A stretch of DNA of 64,000 bases from Planctomycetota bacterium (GCA_012960475.1 DUBE01000014.1:69239-133238), one strand, 5' to 3'; positions 35,050 to 45,941 are shown, counted from the first letter of the stretch. The notes: generated by a model from the letters alone, not told the origin. A program made the numbers and translations.

Positions 35050-36063
35050 ATGACCCAAGTCACAATCAATGGATTTGGCCGTATGGGGCGCCTTGCCCTG
35101 CGCGTCCTGACGATGAAGAACACCCTCAGGGTGGTTGCCATCAACGAACCCGAGGGCAGCACCCAAACCCTGGCCCTCCTGACCACCCAGGATTCCCAGC
35201 AGGGAACATGGAACGTGACCTGCACGGCTGAAGCGGACAGGCTGCTGTTGCTAGGAGAGCCTATTCGTCGTTTCCGAGAAACCGAGCCCGCACGCATCCC
35301 GTGGAGCGAAGTGGATTGCGACATCGTATTGGATTGCAGCGGTAGGTTCCTTACACCCGAGTCGCTGAAGCCCCACCTGGACCAGGGCGCTCGCCGGGTT
35401 GTGGTCTCGGCCCCCGTACCGGGGGTCCCCGAAATTGTCATGGGTGTCAATCACACACATGCCGGCCTCGCCTCTGCTCCCATCTCCAGCGCCGCCTCCT
35501 GCACCACCAATGCTCTCGCTCCCATCGTCTCCACGCTGCATGCGGGCCTCGGGATCGTGCACGGAGCGGTGACCACGCTTCACGCCCCCACAAACACCCA
35601 ATCTGTACATGATCGCCCCCTCGCGGATCCCAGACGAGCCCGCTCCGCACTGGTCAACCTGATCCCCACCAGCACCAATTCCGCCCAGGCGGTAACCCGG
35701 GTGCTGCCGGAGCTGAAGGGCAAGCTCGACTCCATCGCCGTGCGTGTACCAGTAATGAACGCCTCCTTGGTGGACGCGGTCTTCGAAGTCGAGCGCGAAA
35801 CAAGCATCGAGGAGGTCAACAGCATCTTGCTTGAAGCAGCGGAATCAGGGCCCTTGCAAGGCATCCTTGGCTATGAGGAACGCCCCCTTGTTTCCTGCGA
35901 CTATGCCGGAGATCCACGCTCTTCAATCGTCGACGCCCTCTCCACCCGCGTAACGGACGGAAAACTGGTCAAGGTTCTGGCCTTCTATGACAATGAATGG
36001 GGTTACGCCAATCGTCTTGTCGAGCTGGTAGAAAAAGTGGCTGAACTGATGAAAAGCCGCTGA
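35050..36063 (+). CDS. gap: ArsJ-associated glyceraldehyde-3-phosphate dehydrogenase
   Basis: This 337-residue GAPDH has the Rossmann start INGFGRMGRL, the catalytic Cys151 in SSAASCTTN, His178 and the terminal DNEWGYANR. It differs from glycolytic GAPDH at conserved points (HAPTNTQ instead of HAYTNDQ; SAASCTTNA instead of SNASCTTNC). Two bases downstream is arsJ. In known arsenate-resistance systems this GAPDH forms 1-arseno-3-phosphoglycerate, which ArsJ exports. GAGGA sits 8-12 bases before ATG. A purely glycolytic role is possible but less likely given the partner. Confidence 0.88.
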   Translation: MTQVTINGFGRMGRLALRVLTMKNTLRVVAINEPEGSTQTLALLTTQDSQQGTWNVTCTAEADRLLLLGEPIRRFRETEPARIPWSEVDCDIVLDCSGRFLTPESLKPHLDQGARRVVVSAPVPGVPEIVMGVNHTHAGLASAPISSAASCTTNALAPIVSTLHAGLGIVHGAVTTLHAPTNTQSVHDRPLADPRRARSALVNLIPTSTNSAQAVTRVLPELKGKLDSIAVRVPVMNASLVDAVFEVERETSIEEVNSILLEAAESGPLQGILGYEERPLVSCDYAGDPRSSIVDALSTRVTDGKLVKVLAFYDNEWGYANRLVELVEKVAELMKSR

Positions 36064-36065
36064 GC

Positions 36066-37301
36066 ATGGACAAGCCCTCTCGCAACCTACGTGACTACCT
36101 GATTGTCACCGCGGCCTATTGGGCTTTCACCTTGAGCGACAGCGCACTGCGCATGATCATCCTGCTGGAATTGCACAGTCGCGGGATGTCGCCTCTTGAA
36201 CTCGCCACCCTGTTCTTGTTCTACGAAGCTGCAGGAGTAGTTACCAACCTGGGAGGCGGCTGGATTGGAGCGCGTTTTGGCCTGCGCACGACCCTGCTGA
36301 CGGGACTGGCCCTTCAGGCTCTGGTTCTGGGAATCTTGACCGGCCCGGGCGCGTGGCTCCGAGTCTCAAGCCTGATCACTGCCCAAGCCGCCAGCGGCGT
36401 CGCCAAAGACCTGACCAAGATGAGCGCCAAGAGCTATGTGCGCATGGTGGTGCCATCAGAGGAAGCGGGAAAATTGATGCGTTGGGTCGCGATCTTGACT
36501 GGCTCCAAGAACACCCTCAAGGGTGTGGGGTTCTTCTTGGGAGCAATTCTGCTGTTCTACCTGGACTATCAATGGGCCTGCGGATTCCTCCTGATCGGCA
36601 TCTTGACAGCTTTGATTGCAACCGCCTTGAGCCTGCCGGCCGCCCAGAACCATTCCAGCTCGAAGGTCAAAATCAAGCACCTGATTTCCAACGACCCCCG
36701 GATAAACTGGCTGAGCGCTGCCCGAGTATTTCTATTCGGTTCGCGGGACGCGTGGTTCGTGGTGGCCCTGCCTGTCTACCTGGCCACACATGGCGGCTGG
36801 AGCCACATTGCCATCGGCGCATTCCTGGCACTGTGGGTAACCGGTTACGGCCTGGCCCAGATCAGCGCTCCTAATTGGGTGGGCGGCGCATCCAAGGGCA
36901 ATACCCGCCCCCCCGGTCCGAACCAGTTGGGGATCTGGACCTGGACTCTGACCCTGCCAATGATCGCCCTCTGCAGTGCCCTCTACTTGGATGCGCCCCC
37001 CGGACCGGTTCTGGTGATCGCCCTCGCGATCTTTGGAGTTATCTTTGCCAGCGCCAGCACGATCCACTCTTATCTGATCGTGCAGTACGCGAAGCAGGAC
37101 GAGGTCTCGTTGCGGGTTGGGTTCTACTATGCCGCCAACGCCTTGGGCCGCCTGATGGGCACTCTGCTATCGGGTTGGGTATATCAATCCGCGGGACTTG
37201 GTCTCAATGGCTTGCTAGCCTGTCTGTTGACCTCGACCCTGTTGGTGATTCTGGCCACCCTGGCCACTACCGCTCTCAGGCGCGTGGACGCTGCAAGATG
37301 A
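36066..37301 (+). CDS. arsJ: ArsJ organoarsenical efflux permease (MFS)
   Basis: This 411-residue major-facilitator protein has about 12 membrane helices and the ArsJ-type motifs LIVTAAYWAFTLSDSALRM, AKDLTKMSAKSYVRM and LTGSKNTLKGVGFFLGA. ArsJ exports 1-arseno-3-phosphoglycerate made by the neighbouring GAPDH, which drives arsenate detoxification. The start is two bases after the GAPDH stop. Its stop overlaps the start of the TRAP small subunit gene (ATGA), so it belongs to the same operon. No arsR, arsC or arsB gene is seen in the window. Confidence 0.88.
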   Translation: MDKPSRNLRDYLIVTAAYWAFTLSDSALRMIILLELHSRGMSPLELATLFLFYEAAGVVTNLGGGWIGARFGLRTTLLTGLALQALVLGILTGPGAWLRVSSLITAQAASGVAKDLTKMSAKSYVRMVVPSEEAGKLMRWVAILTGSKNTLKGVGFFLGAILLFYLDYQWACGFLLIGILTALIATALSLPAAQNHSSSKVKIKHLISNDPRINWLSAARVFLFGSRDAWFVVALPVYLATHGGWSHIAIGAFLALWVTGYGLAQISAPNWVGGASKGNTRPPGPNQLGIWTWTLTLPMIALCSALYLDAPPGPVLVIALAIFGVIFASASTIHSYLIVQYAKQDEVSLRVGFYYAANALGRLMGTLLSGWVYQSAGLGLNGLLACLLTSTLLVILATLATTALRRVDAAR

Positions 37302-37850
37302 ATAGAACCCTGGCCTTTTGCGCTGCAATCGACCGTTTCAATCGCCGAGTGGCCCGGTCTGCGGCCTGGTTGACTGTACTGATGGTCTTGATCGCTTCGG
37401 GAAATGCGATCGCACGCTATATGGGCAAGGCCACGGGCACAAGCCTCTCTTCAAACGCCTGGCTTGAAGCCCAGTGGTATCTATTCAGTTTGGTTTTCCT
37501 GCTAGGAGCACCCCATGCCCTACGCCGAGGCGGTCATGTACGCGTGGATGTACTACTCGAGCGATGCAGTGAACGCACTCGACTATGGATCGACCTGATT
37601 GGTGGATTGGTACTGCTGATCCCTTTCTGCCTGTTCGCACTGGTTACCTCGTACGAGTTCGTGGTGGACAGCGTGCGCACCCTTGAGGTTTCCCCCGACC
37701 CGGGTGGCCTGTCCCGCTGGCCTTTGAAGTTGATTGTTCCCCTCGCCTTTGCCCTCTTGCTGTTGCAAGCGGTCTCCGAGGTCCTACGCCGCGTAGCTGC
37801 CCTTCGCAATACACCTGGAGCGCTGCCCGAAACCGAAGAGGATGCCACCG

Positions 37851-37858
<8 letters not shown>
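37298..37858 (+). CDS. dctQ: TRAP transporter small permease (DctQ family)
   Basis: This 186-residue protein has four membrane helices and the DctQ-type motif APHALRRGGHVRVDVL in the loop after the second helix. It would pair with the large permease encoded next and a periplasmic binding protein. Its ATG overlaps the arsJ stop by four bases; a longer in-frame extension inside arsJ was rejected. The DctQ/DctM subunits drive uptake of organic acids using a sodium gradient. Confidence 0.85.
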
Positions 37859-39179
<1,321 letters not shown>

Positions 39180-39183
39180 ACCG

Positions 39184-40536
39184 ATGAATGTCCCCTCGCT
39201 ATTTGCCCTTTCACTCTGCTTCTTCCCATTGGACGATCCGGAACCTGTCGTCACAGCCCCTTCCCCGGAACTACGAGAGAACTTCAACCTCACCGGCTTC
39301 TACGCCAAGTGGGTGGACGCCTACGGCTTGCCAGTTGTGGCCAGCGCGCGGGTACATGACGAGGCCCTGTTGGAAGCCCGCTGGTTGATGACCAAGATGA
39401 TCGGCCACCGGCCTGAGATCTTTCAAGCCATGGCCGAGCAAAAGGTGCGCTTCACCGTCATGGCCCATAACGAGTGGACAACCGATGTGCCCGAGCACGC
39501 GGACCTCTACCCGCCGCGTTATTGGGATCGACGTGCTCGCGGTCTTGGCGCAACGCCCCATCGCCCCAGCGTCAGTTGCGGCGAAGAGAACCTGCTCGCC
39601 TTCCCCGGAGATCCCTACTCCACCGAGAACATTCTGATCCACGAGTTTGCACACGCAATTCATCAGATGGGGCTCAATCGCGTAGATCCCTCTTTCGATG
39701 GGCGCTTGAGAAAGAGCTACGAAGAGGCCCTTCAGAACGGCCGCTGGAAGAACACCTACGCCGCCACCAACCGCTTTGAGTATTGGGCCGAAGGTGTGCA
39801 GAGTTTCTTTCACACCAACCGCTCCAACGACAATCAACACGGGCCGGTGGACACGCCTACAGAACTCGCTGAACACGATCCCCCCCTCTTCTCCCTGTGT
39901 GTCGAGATCTTTGGACCTGACCCCTGGCGCTTTAAAAAGCCAACCAACGCTCGGCCCCACCTCAAACACTGGACCCCCGCCAACGCACCCACCTTTGCCT
40001 GGCCAACGGCCATCAGCAAGGCCTATCAGGCCCATGAACAGGAGGTGCGCGAATTCAAGAAAGCCGACGATGAAGACTCTCTTACCTATGATCGTCGAGC
40101 CGCCGATGGAGGATCACTCGAAGCTTTCATTCGCATGGGCCAACGCTATCGCAAGGGACGCGGAGTCGAAGTCAACGACACCACTGCCATGCATTGGTTC
40201 CAGCGCGCTGCGGACAAGAACTACGCTCCCGCTCAAGATCACCTGGGCTGGATGCTGACCAAGGGCCGTGGCTGTGAACAGGACCACGCCGCCGCCGCCC
40301 GCCTCTTTCGGCGAGCGGCAGACCAACGCTTCCACCAAGCACGCTACAACCTCGGGCAGCTCCTGCGCGATGGACACGGGTTCCCTGCCCCCGACCCAAT
40401 TCAAGCCGCCATGTGGTTCGAACTCGCCGCAAATGCAGGACACGATGGAGCGAAGAGCGCACTCACCAAACTGCGCGAAGACATGACCGATGACCAAATC
40501 GCCCGTGCCTCCCGTCTTTGCCGGGCTTGGCGCTAA
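39184..40536 (+). CDS. Secreted zinc peptidase-like protein with Sel1 repeats
   Basis: This 450-residue protein has a short signal-like start (SLFALSLCFF), a zinc site His153-Glu154-Phe-Ala-His157 in LIHEFAHAIH, and Glu203 in YWAEGVQSFF as the likely third ligand. Three to four Sel1-like repeats (from about residue 300: AMHWFQRAADKN, AARLFRRAADQR, AAMWFELAANAG) fill the C-terminus. The combination of peptidase and Sel1 repeats is unusual. The start ATG is 4 bases after the dctM stop, so it is probably the last gene of the gap-arsJ-TRAP operon. Substrate unknown. Confidence 0.75.
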   Translation: MNVPSLFALSLCFFPLDDPEPVVTAPSPELRENFNLTGFYAKWVDAYGLPVVASARVHDEALLEARWLMTKMIGHRPEIFQAMAEQKVRFTVMAHNEWTTDVPEHADLYPPRYWDRRARGLGATPHRPSVSCGEENLLAFPGDPYSTENILIHEFAHAIHQMGLNRVDPSFDGRLRKSYEEALQNGRWKNTYAATNRFEYWAEGVQSFFHTNRSNDNQHGPVDTPTELAEHDPPLFSLCVEIFGPDPWRFKKPTNARPHLKHWTPANAPTFAWPTAISKAYQAHEQEVREFKKADDEDSLTYDRRAADGGSLEAFIRMGQRYRKGRGVEVNDTTAMHWFQRAADKNYAPAQDHLGWMLTKGRGCEQDHAAAARLFRRAADQRFHQARYNLGQLLRDGHGFPAPDPIQAAMWFELAANAGHDGAKSALTKLREDMTDDQIARASRLCRAWR

Positions 40537-40675
40537 ATGCGGAGCAAGCCCCTAGTCCCTGCTCAAATCATCAGAGCCAGACTTGGTGATCAACATGCCA
40601 GCTACGCCCCTGGAGCCCGGCCTCGGTCTTGTGTGACCGGATTCCGAAGAACGACTATATTGGTCTGTCCTCCCA

Positions 40676-43081
40676 ATGATTAGCCCCCCCATCACAGTCA
40701 CCCTTCTTCGAGGCGCGCTGCTCTCACTCCTGCTGAGCCCTTGCTCGATTGCCATGCCCGTGCCCCCAGGCGGCGGCGAGGAAGATGTGCTGGTGGTGGT
40801 CGACCCCGTGCAACACGATGCTCTGACCGCGGCCAATCACTATCGCCAGGCACGGGACATCCCCATGGGGCACTTCTTGATGCAAACGCCGGTGTCCACC
40901 ACCTACGACACCACAGCCGAAGTGCAGATAGCTGCCTTCCTGGGCGAATTGCTGCAGCGCAAAATCGATCAGCAGATCGACTTCGTTGTACTGGCCCCGG
41001 GGTCGGTTTACCGCATCTCGGCGGCAGGCCTTATCAATGACTCCTGCGCCACGGTCAACAACTTTTCAATTGCCACCCCCTACATTCTGGCCAGAGATCG
41101 CGAACGCATCCTGTTGGGCAACCTGCCTTTTTCCCGCAGCAACGGTTATGCGCGACCCAACTGGGCGGCACCTGGCTTTGATTCGGTGACTTCCTGGTTT
41201 GGAGGACAAAGCTCAGGGAACCAGAACGCGCGCAGATATTTTATCGCGGGACTCTTGGGATACACCGGGACCAACGGCAACGACCTCGCAGAAGTGCTTG
41301 ACATGATCTACCGCAGTTCCGGATCAGATAGCACTCATCCCCCAGGCACAGTCTTCTACATGGAGACCACTGATACGGCACGCAGTAGCCCGCGTGATGG
41401 ATTCTACCCTACAGCAGTCGCACACATGACCAGCGCTGGCGGTCAAGCCCAACACCTGCAAGCTGTCCTGCCTCTGGGGAATTTCGATTGCATGGGTGTC
41501 ATGACTGGCATCGCTAGTGCGGATATTGGTGGTGGTGGCTTCAGCATGCTGCCCGGTTCTTTTGGGGATCACCTGACGAGCTTTGCGGGACACTTTGACA
41601 CCTCCTCACAAAGCAAAATGAGCCTTTGGATCTCTGCTGGCGCCAGCGGGACTGCTGGCACAGTTGAAGAACCCTGCAACTACCCGGGCAAGTTTCCCCA
41701 CGCGCGCATCCATGTGGTCTACCGCAAAGGACTGACCCTCGGGGAAAGCTGGTTCCGCAGCGTAGCTTATGAGCCGTTCCAAAACCTGTTCCTGGGTGAT
41801 CCCTTGACCCGCGCCTATGAAGAAACCCCCGGCGTCGATGTGCCTGGGTTTGTTCCCGGCTTGGTCAGCGGCACCCTGAACCTTGCCCCAACAGCAGTTT
41901 CCTTTGATCCCACTGACGGTATTGCGGTCTTGGAGCTGCACGTCGATGGTGTCATTGTGGATTCGGGCCCCGCAGGCACGACCTTCCAACTGGACACCAC
42001 TCAATTGTCCGAGGGCTGGCATGAATTGCGGGTAGTTGCCGAAACCAATCACAACCAACGTGCCCGAGGACGCTGGAAGAGCGAGATCATGGTGGACAAT
42101 TCGCCTGATGGCATGTTGACCCTGGTCCCGAATCCAGTAGGCGACCTGGACACCCTGTTTGAGGTGCAGTGGGGGGCCTGGAGTTCCAGTGTGCCTGACC
42201 GCGTTGTACTGCGACACCTTGGGCGCGTTGTCGCCGCAGATCCTGCCGGCACCGGATCGCTCAGAGTTCACGGCCACATGCTGGGGGCAGGTCCAGCGCA
42301 AGTGCAGGTTGAACTCCACTTTCCAAATGGGGTTGTCCTCCGCGACACTCCGGTGGTGCTCCAGATCACAGACCAAAGCTCCGGCTCCGGACAGGCTGCC
42401 CCTACCGCTGTTTCCTATTCACGCACGATTACCTCCAATGCAGCGTTCCTGCTGGAACTACCAGGAGACATGGATCAAAACCCCAGCAACGCCACCTGGG
42501 AATTGCTGACCGAGCCGGCCCAAGCCACGCGCCTCTCCAACACTCCCACCGCATGGCAGGTCTTTCAACCGAATCCAACCGCCAGCGGCAGTGATGGCCT
42601 TTCCTTCCAAGTGACCAACTCCAATGGAACTTCGAATGTGGCCACAATCGAGTTGCTCTACGACTTCCCGGTCAGTTGCGCGACTGAGGTCTACTGCATT
42701 GGCGCACCCAACTCCACCGGAGTCGGAGCCAGCATCGGCCACACTGGATCGATCAGCCTGGCCACCAACAATCTGGTGCTAGAGGTCCAGGACGCGCCAA
42801 TAAACCAATTCGCCCTGTTCTTCCAGGGACAGGGCCGCGCGCAGACCGCCCTGGGGCACGGCTGGCTGTGCATGGCCAGCAGTTTTGCCCGCTACGGAGT
42901 AATCCAAACAGACAGTACTGGATCCGCATCCCATGCCCTCGACCTGACCCAGCCGCCTCTACCCGGCGTACAGATCCAGCCGGGCTCTACCTGGGGCTTC
43001 CAACTCTGGTACCGGGACCCCGCCATGGGGCCGCCGGGATCGAACCTGTCGGACGCCCTTGAGATCACGTTTTGTCCCTAG
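40676..43081 (+). CDS. TIGR03790 family secreted protein
   Basis: This 801-residue exported protein has a signal peptide (about 1-26) and the TIGR03790-type N-terminus DVLVVVDPVQHDALTAANHYRQARDIP. This is followed by AEVQIAAFLGELL and a long beta-sandwich tail with Ig-like segments. The final ~120 residues start around EVYCIGAPNSTG and resemble a C-terminal domain repeated in many secreted planctomycete proteins (inference from remembered family patterns). No catalytic motif was seen, and the TIGR03790 family has no established function. A 139-base gap separates it from the preceding operon. Confidence 0.8.
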   Translation: MISPPITVTLLRGALLSLLLSPCSIAMPVPPGGGEEDVLVVVDPVQHDALTAANHYRQARDIPMGHFLMQTPVSTTYDTTAEVQIAAFLGELLQRKIDQQIDFVVLAPGSVYRISAAGLINDSCATVNNFSIATPYILARDRERILLGNLPFSRSNGYARPNWAAPGFDSVTSWFGGQSSGNQNARRYFIAGLLGYTGTNGNDLAEVLDMIYRSSGSDSTHPPGTVFYMETTDTARSSPRDGFYPTAVAHMTSAGGQAQHLQAVLPLGNFDCMGVMTGIASADIGGGGFSMLPGSFGDHLTSFAGHFDTSSQSKMSLWISAGASGTAGTVEEPCNYPGKFPHARIHVVYRKGLTLGESWFRSVAYEPFQNLFLGDPLTRAYEETPGVDVPGFVPGLVSGTLNLAPTAVSFDPTDGIAVLELHVDGVIVDSGPAGTTFQLDTTQLSEGWHELRVVAETNHNQRARGRWKSEIMVDNSPDGMLTLVPNPVGDLDTLFEVQWGAWSSSVPDRVVLRHLGRVVAADPAGTGSLRVHGHMLGAGPAQVQVELHFPNGVVLRDTPVVLQITDQSSGSGQAAPTAVSYSRTITSNAAFLLELPGDMDQNPSNATWELLTEPAQATRLSNTPTAWQVFQPNPTASGSDGLSFQVTNSNGTSNVATIELLYDFPVSCATEVYCIGAPNSTGVGASIGHTGSISLATNNLVLEVQDAPINQFALFFQGQGRAQTALGHGWLCMASSFARYGVIQTDSTGSASHALDLTQPPLPGVQIQPGSTWGFQLWYRDPAMGPPGSNLSDALEITFCP

Positions 43082-43523
43082 CGGCGACCCCCGAGGCAAC
43101 CGTCTCGAAAATGTGAAATAGTTGTCCGCTAGAGGCGCTCTTCAGCAGTAGATCCTGCCCGGAAACTCTGCAGTACGCCGACACTGAGTGCCTGATTCAC
43201 CGCCCCTCCGGCGGGGGAGCTTACCCGGGATGCTCCCTGCCCAGCCGTACTCTCTTGCGGTTGGGCATTTTTGCACACATCCGAACGGAAGAACCCAAGA
43301 AACCGGGACACCGTTCCGTCTCGCAAGCAGGAGCGGAAGTCATCCGCAACACCTGACAGAACTCGCCTGCTGCCTTTCAGGGGCCCTTCTCGAGCGCGGT
43401 GGTTCTCCCGTTCGGTCTCACAATGAGTCCGGCTTATACCAGTGCCCGAGGCCCTATTCGCCCCCAGAAAACCGCCTGAGAAGTACCACCTCAACACCCC
43501 GTTTCGTTCACCACCCCCTCCCG
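43082..43523. other. Intergenic region, no convincing gene
   Basis: Overlapping open frames on both strands here lack signal peptides, repeats or recognisable motifs, and the longest one on the minus strand is low-complexity. I see no hairpin of note. The 13-mer AGGCAACCGTCTC at 43093-43105 also occurs at 6767-6779, but this is expected by chance. Confidence 0.4.
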
Positions 43524-43976
43524 ATGCAAGCCACGATTCACTACTCCCTGTGGAATTCACTCAGGTCATTGCTCCTCGCCTGCATCAGCCTGACCCTCGT
43601 AGCCGCTCTTCAGGCACAGTCGTTGACCCCGGATGATGGGCGCGGCTCTGTCTACTCGTTCGTCACCAAGGACAATCTTTGTGGCTTGAAAGAGGCCCGC
43701 CAGCTCTCAAGTCCCGCACAGGTCAACTATGAGTCGCTGCTCGAATCCACACCGGAAGTACGTAGAATGCGTGCAAGGAGGATCGCCCCATCCAGCGCCC
43801 AGGGCACTCGCCTCTTGGCCGCAGCGCGCAGCCGGATCCTCAAGGCCTGCAAGCGTGAGCTGTCTGCCAGCGGGCACTGCTCAGTCTGGAAGAGAATCTC
43901 GCGACGTGATGGATCCAGCGTCGACGATGTGACAAGCGCTGTACGCAAGCGAATTGTCCAGAACACATCTCACTAA
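43524..43976 (+). CDS. Small secreted protein, unknown
   Basis: This 150-residue protein has a signal peptide (hydrophobic SLLLACISLTLVAALQAQ, cleavage after AQ plausible) and a mainly helical, basic mature part with three scattered cysteines (CGL, CKR, CSV). The start at Met 43524 is chosen because the signal begins just after it; the frame is open upstream but there shows no protein-like sequence. No family is recognised. It overlaps the dctP gene tail to tail by 4 bases. Confidence 0.55.
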   Translation: MQATIHYSLWNSLRSLLLACISLTLVAALQAQSLTPDDGRGSVYSFVTKDNLCGLKEARQLSSPAQVNYESLLESTPEVRRMRARRIAPSSAQGTRLLAAARSRILKACKRELSASGHCSVWKRISRRDGSSVDDVTSAVRKRIVQNTSH

Positions 43977-45088
43977 AGAGTTTCCATCGACTCCATGTAA
44001 GCTAGCTCCGCCTTGCCAAACCATTGGAATGCCCCTCGGCGAAAATCCTCCCAGTGCCTGAGAATGCGTGCGCTGCGCTGATCCGCGGCCGCCTGATCGG
44101 CAAGTAGCTGCTGACTGGCTTCCCGTGCCACTCCGATCAGGTCCTCGGGGAAGCGTGTGAGTTGCACGCCCTTGGCCACCAAACGCTTGAGCGCTGGAGG
44201 GTTCTTGGCATCGTAGCGGGCCTGCATGGTTTGGGCCGCCGCCCTGGACGCTGCTTCAAAAATCGCCTGGTAACTGCTGGGCAGACGCGACCAGGCATCC
44301 TGATTGACCAGAAAGGAAAGAGACGGCCCCGGCTCCCACCAACCGGGATAATGGTAGATCTTGGCAACCGAATAGAACCCCAGCATCTCGTCATCGTAAG
44401 GCCCCACCCAATCGGTGGCGTCAATCACACCCCGCTCCAGAGCGGGGAAAATATCGCCCCCCGCGATGTTCTGCACATTGACACCAAGCGCATCCATCAC
44501 GCGCCCACCCAGGCCAGGGATGCGCATCTTGAGCCCCTTTAGGTCCGCAGCAGAACGCATAGGCTCCCGAAACCAGCCCCCCATCTGGGCGCCGGTGTTG
44601 CCACAGGGAAAGCTGATCACGCTGAAATCTGCGTAGACCTCACGCACCAACTCCAAGCCACCTGCCTCTTGGAGCCAAGCAGTTTGCTGACGGCTGCTTA
44701 GACCAAAAGGCATGCACGTGTCGAAGGCCAGAGCGGGGTCCTTGCCAATGTAGTAATAACCAGCGGTGTGACCCACTTCGCAAGAACCCTTCTGCGCAGC
44801 GTCAAGGACCTGCAAGCCTGGCACCAACTCCCCTGCCTGATAAACCTCGATAGTGAAATTCCCTTCGGTCATGAGCTCAACAGTCTTCGCCAGCACGGTT
44901 GCCGAGCCAAAGATCGTGTCCAGTGCCTTGGGAAAGGAACTTGCCAGACGCCAACGTACGCGCTGACCCGTATGAACCGCGGGGCCAACCAGACCTCCGC
45001 AGGGCTCGCAGGAACTGATAGCGCCCACGGCACCGCCAGCCAGTCCGGCCTTGAGAAGGCCCCGTCGAGAAGAATTTCGTGTTGCCAT
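43973..45088 (-). CDS. dctP: TRAP transporter substrate-binding protein, TakP-like
   Basis: This 371-residue periplasmic binding protein has a Tat-like start (SSRRGLLKAG) and strong agreement with the TakP branch (2-oxoacid binding): GNTGAQMGGWFREPM, LKGLKMRIPGLGGRVMDALGV, IAGGDIFPALERGVIDATDWVGPYDDE and YYPGWWEPGP. TakP binds 2-oxoacids such as pyruvate with a bound cation. It probably serves the DctQ/DctM permease 4.8 kb away on the opposite strand. No other TRAP permease lies in the window. Confidence 0.87.
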   Translation of the reverse strand: MATRNSSRRGLLKAGLAGGAVGAISSCEPCGGLVGPAVHTGQRVRWRLASSFPKALDTIFGSATVLAKTVELMTEGNFTIEVYQAGELVPGLQVLDAAQKGSCEVGHTAGYYYIGKDPALAFDTCMPFGLSSRQQTAWLQEAGGLELVREVYADFSVISFPCGNTGAQMGGWFREPMRSAADLKGLKMRIPGLGGRVMDALGVNVQNIAGGDIFPALERGVIDATDWVGPYDDEMLGFYSVAKIYHYPGWWEPGPSLSFLVNQDAWSRLPSSYQAIFEAASRAAAQTMQARYDAKNPPALKRLVAKGVQLTRFPEDLIGVAREASQQLLADQAAADQRSARILRHWEDFRRGAFQWFGKAELAYMESMETL

Positions 45089-45244
45089 GGGACCATCCTA
45101 CCCGCGAGAGTCCACACAACCCCATTCCCAACAGACGAGCGAAAAAGCACCTCCCAGAGCGCTGTGAGACCGATTCCTTGGGTGCATTCAAGGGTAATCG
45201 ACCCTTCAGACGAAAAAGGGGGGTGCTCTTCGGAGCCTCTCACC

Positions 45245-45733
45245 ATGCAACAGCGAACTCCTACCCCACGCTTCACATTCCTCGGCCTGATCCTCCTTCT
45301 GGCTGGGTTCACGGCACTATCGGTAGTGGGCGTGCCCTGGTGGTTTGGACGGGCCGAGGTGACTCTCGAAGCCGCAGCTGAGTTGTTGGCTGCTGACCTT
45401 CAGGATGTTCAGAATCGGGCCGCCCTGCGAAGCGAACGATTGGAGGTTCGCTTCGACATAAGCGGCGCAGGCTACGAGGCGGTGACCGCAACTGGAAGCC
45501 CCCTGCTGTCCCCAGTTGGCGCTGGAGCTTTCAAACGACGCTACGGTGACAATGCCGTTTTCCGTGGCGTTCAAGTACGCCGCACCAGCTTTCAAGGTTC
45601 GAACGCGGTGGCCTTCGGGCGCATGGGCGAGTGCCTCTGGTACGGTCAAATCGAACTAGCATTCAAAGATCAGGTGCGCGTCATCTCGATTGCCGATGGA
45701 TCAGGCACGATCCTGATATCGAATCCCAACTAG
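45245..45733 (+). CDS. GspH/FimT-like pseudopilin with degenerate prepilin peptidase site
   Basis: This 162-residue protein has an N-terminal hydrophobic helix (RFTFLGLILLLAGFTALSVV) shaped like a type IV pseudopilin. The expected G|FTLLE motif is altered: Arg replaces Gly at -1 and Gly replaces Glu at +5. The mature part (LLAADLQDVQNRAALRSERLEVRFDIS, then GQIELAFKDQVRVISIADGSGTI) follows the GspH-like beta pattern. It stands alone, without gspD/E/F/G or pilD in the window, and diverges from dctP across 156 bases. Assignment rests on the pattern, not on invariant residues. Confidence 0.5.
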   Translation: MQQRTPTPRFTFLGLILLLAGFTALSVVGVPWWFGRAEVTLEAAAELLAADLQDVQNRAALRSERLEVRFDISGAGYEAVTATGSPLLSPVGAGAFKRRYGDNAVFRGVQVRRTSFQGSNAVAFGRMGECLWYGQIELAFKDQVRVISIADGSGTILISNPN

Positions 45734-45900
45734 TGAGGCTGGAACTGCTCCCCATCACCTCGGCTTCAAACTCCTGGAGCCTGAGTAGGACCTCAGCGAC
45801 GAGCAGACTCCTCAAGAGACCAGACCTCGGCCTGTTTCGCCCGCCAGCCCTGGCCTGAGGGCGAATGCACCAAGTCTCCTGTTTGGAAACACGTGCACCT

Positions 45901-45941
45901 CCAAAAAAGAAGGAGCCGCCCCCGGGCAGGGGGGCGGCTCC
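45901..45941 (-). terminator. Strong rho-independent terminator
   Basis: A 12-bp perfect stem pairs 45912-45923 with 45930-45941 around a 6-base loop, and the minus strand then reads TTCTTTTTT. It would end minus-strand transcription coming from the rhodanese gene or from a small RNA in between. Confidence 0.85.

Noticed and set aside
36875..37297. In-frame upstream extension of dctQ inside arsJ
   Set aside because: The extension lies within the arsJ coding region in another frame and lacks transporter features; the ATGA overlap gives a better start.
43129..43560. 143-residue open frame on the minus strand
   Set aside because: Low-complexity composition and antisense overlap with the start of a better-supported secreted gene.
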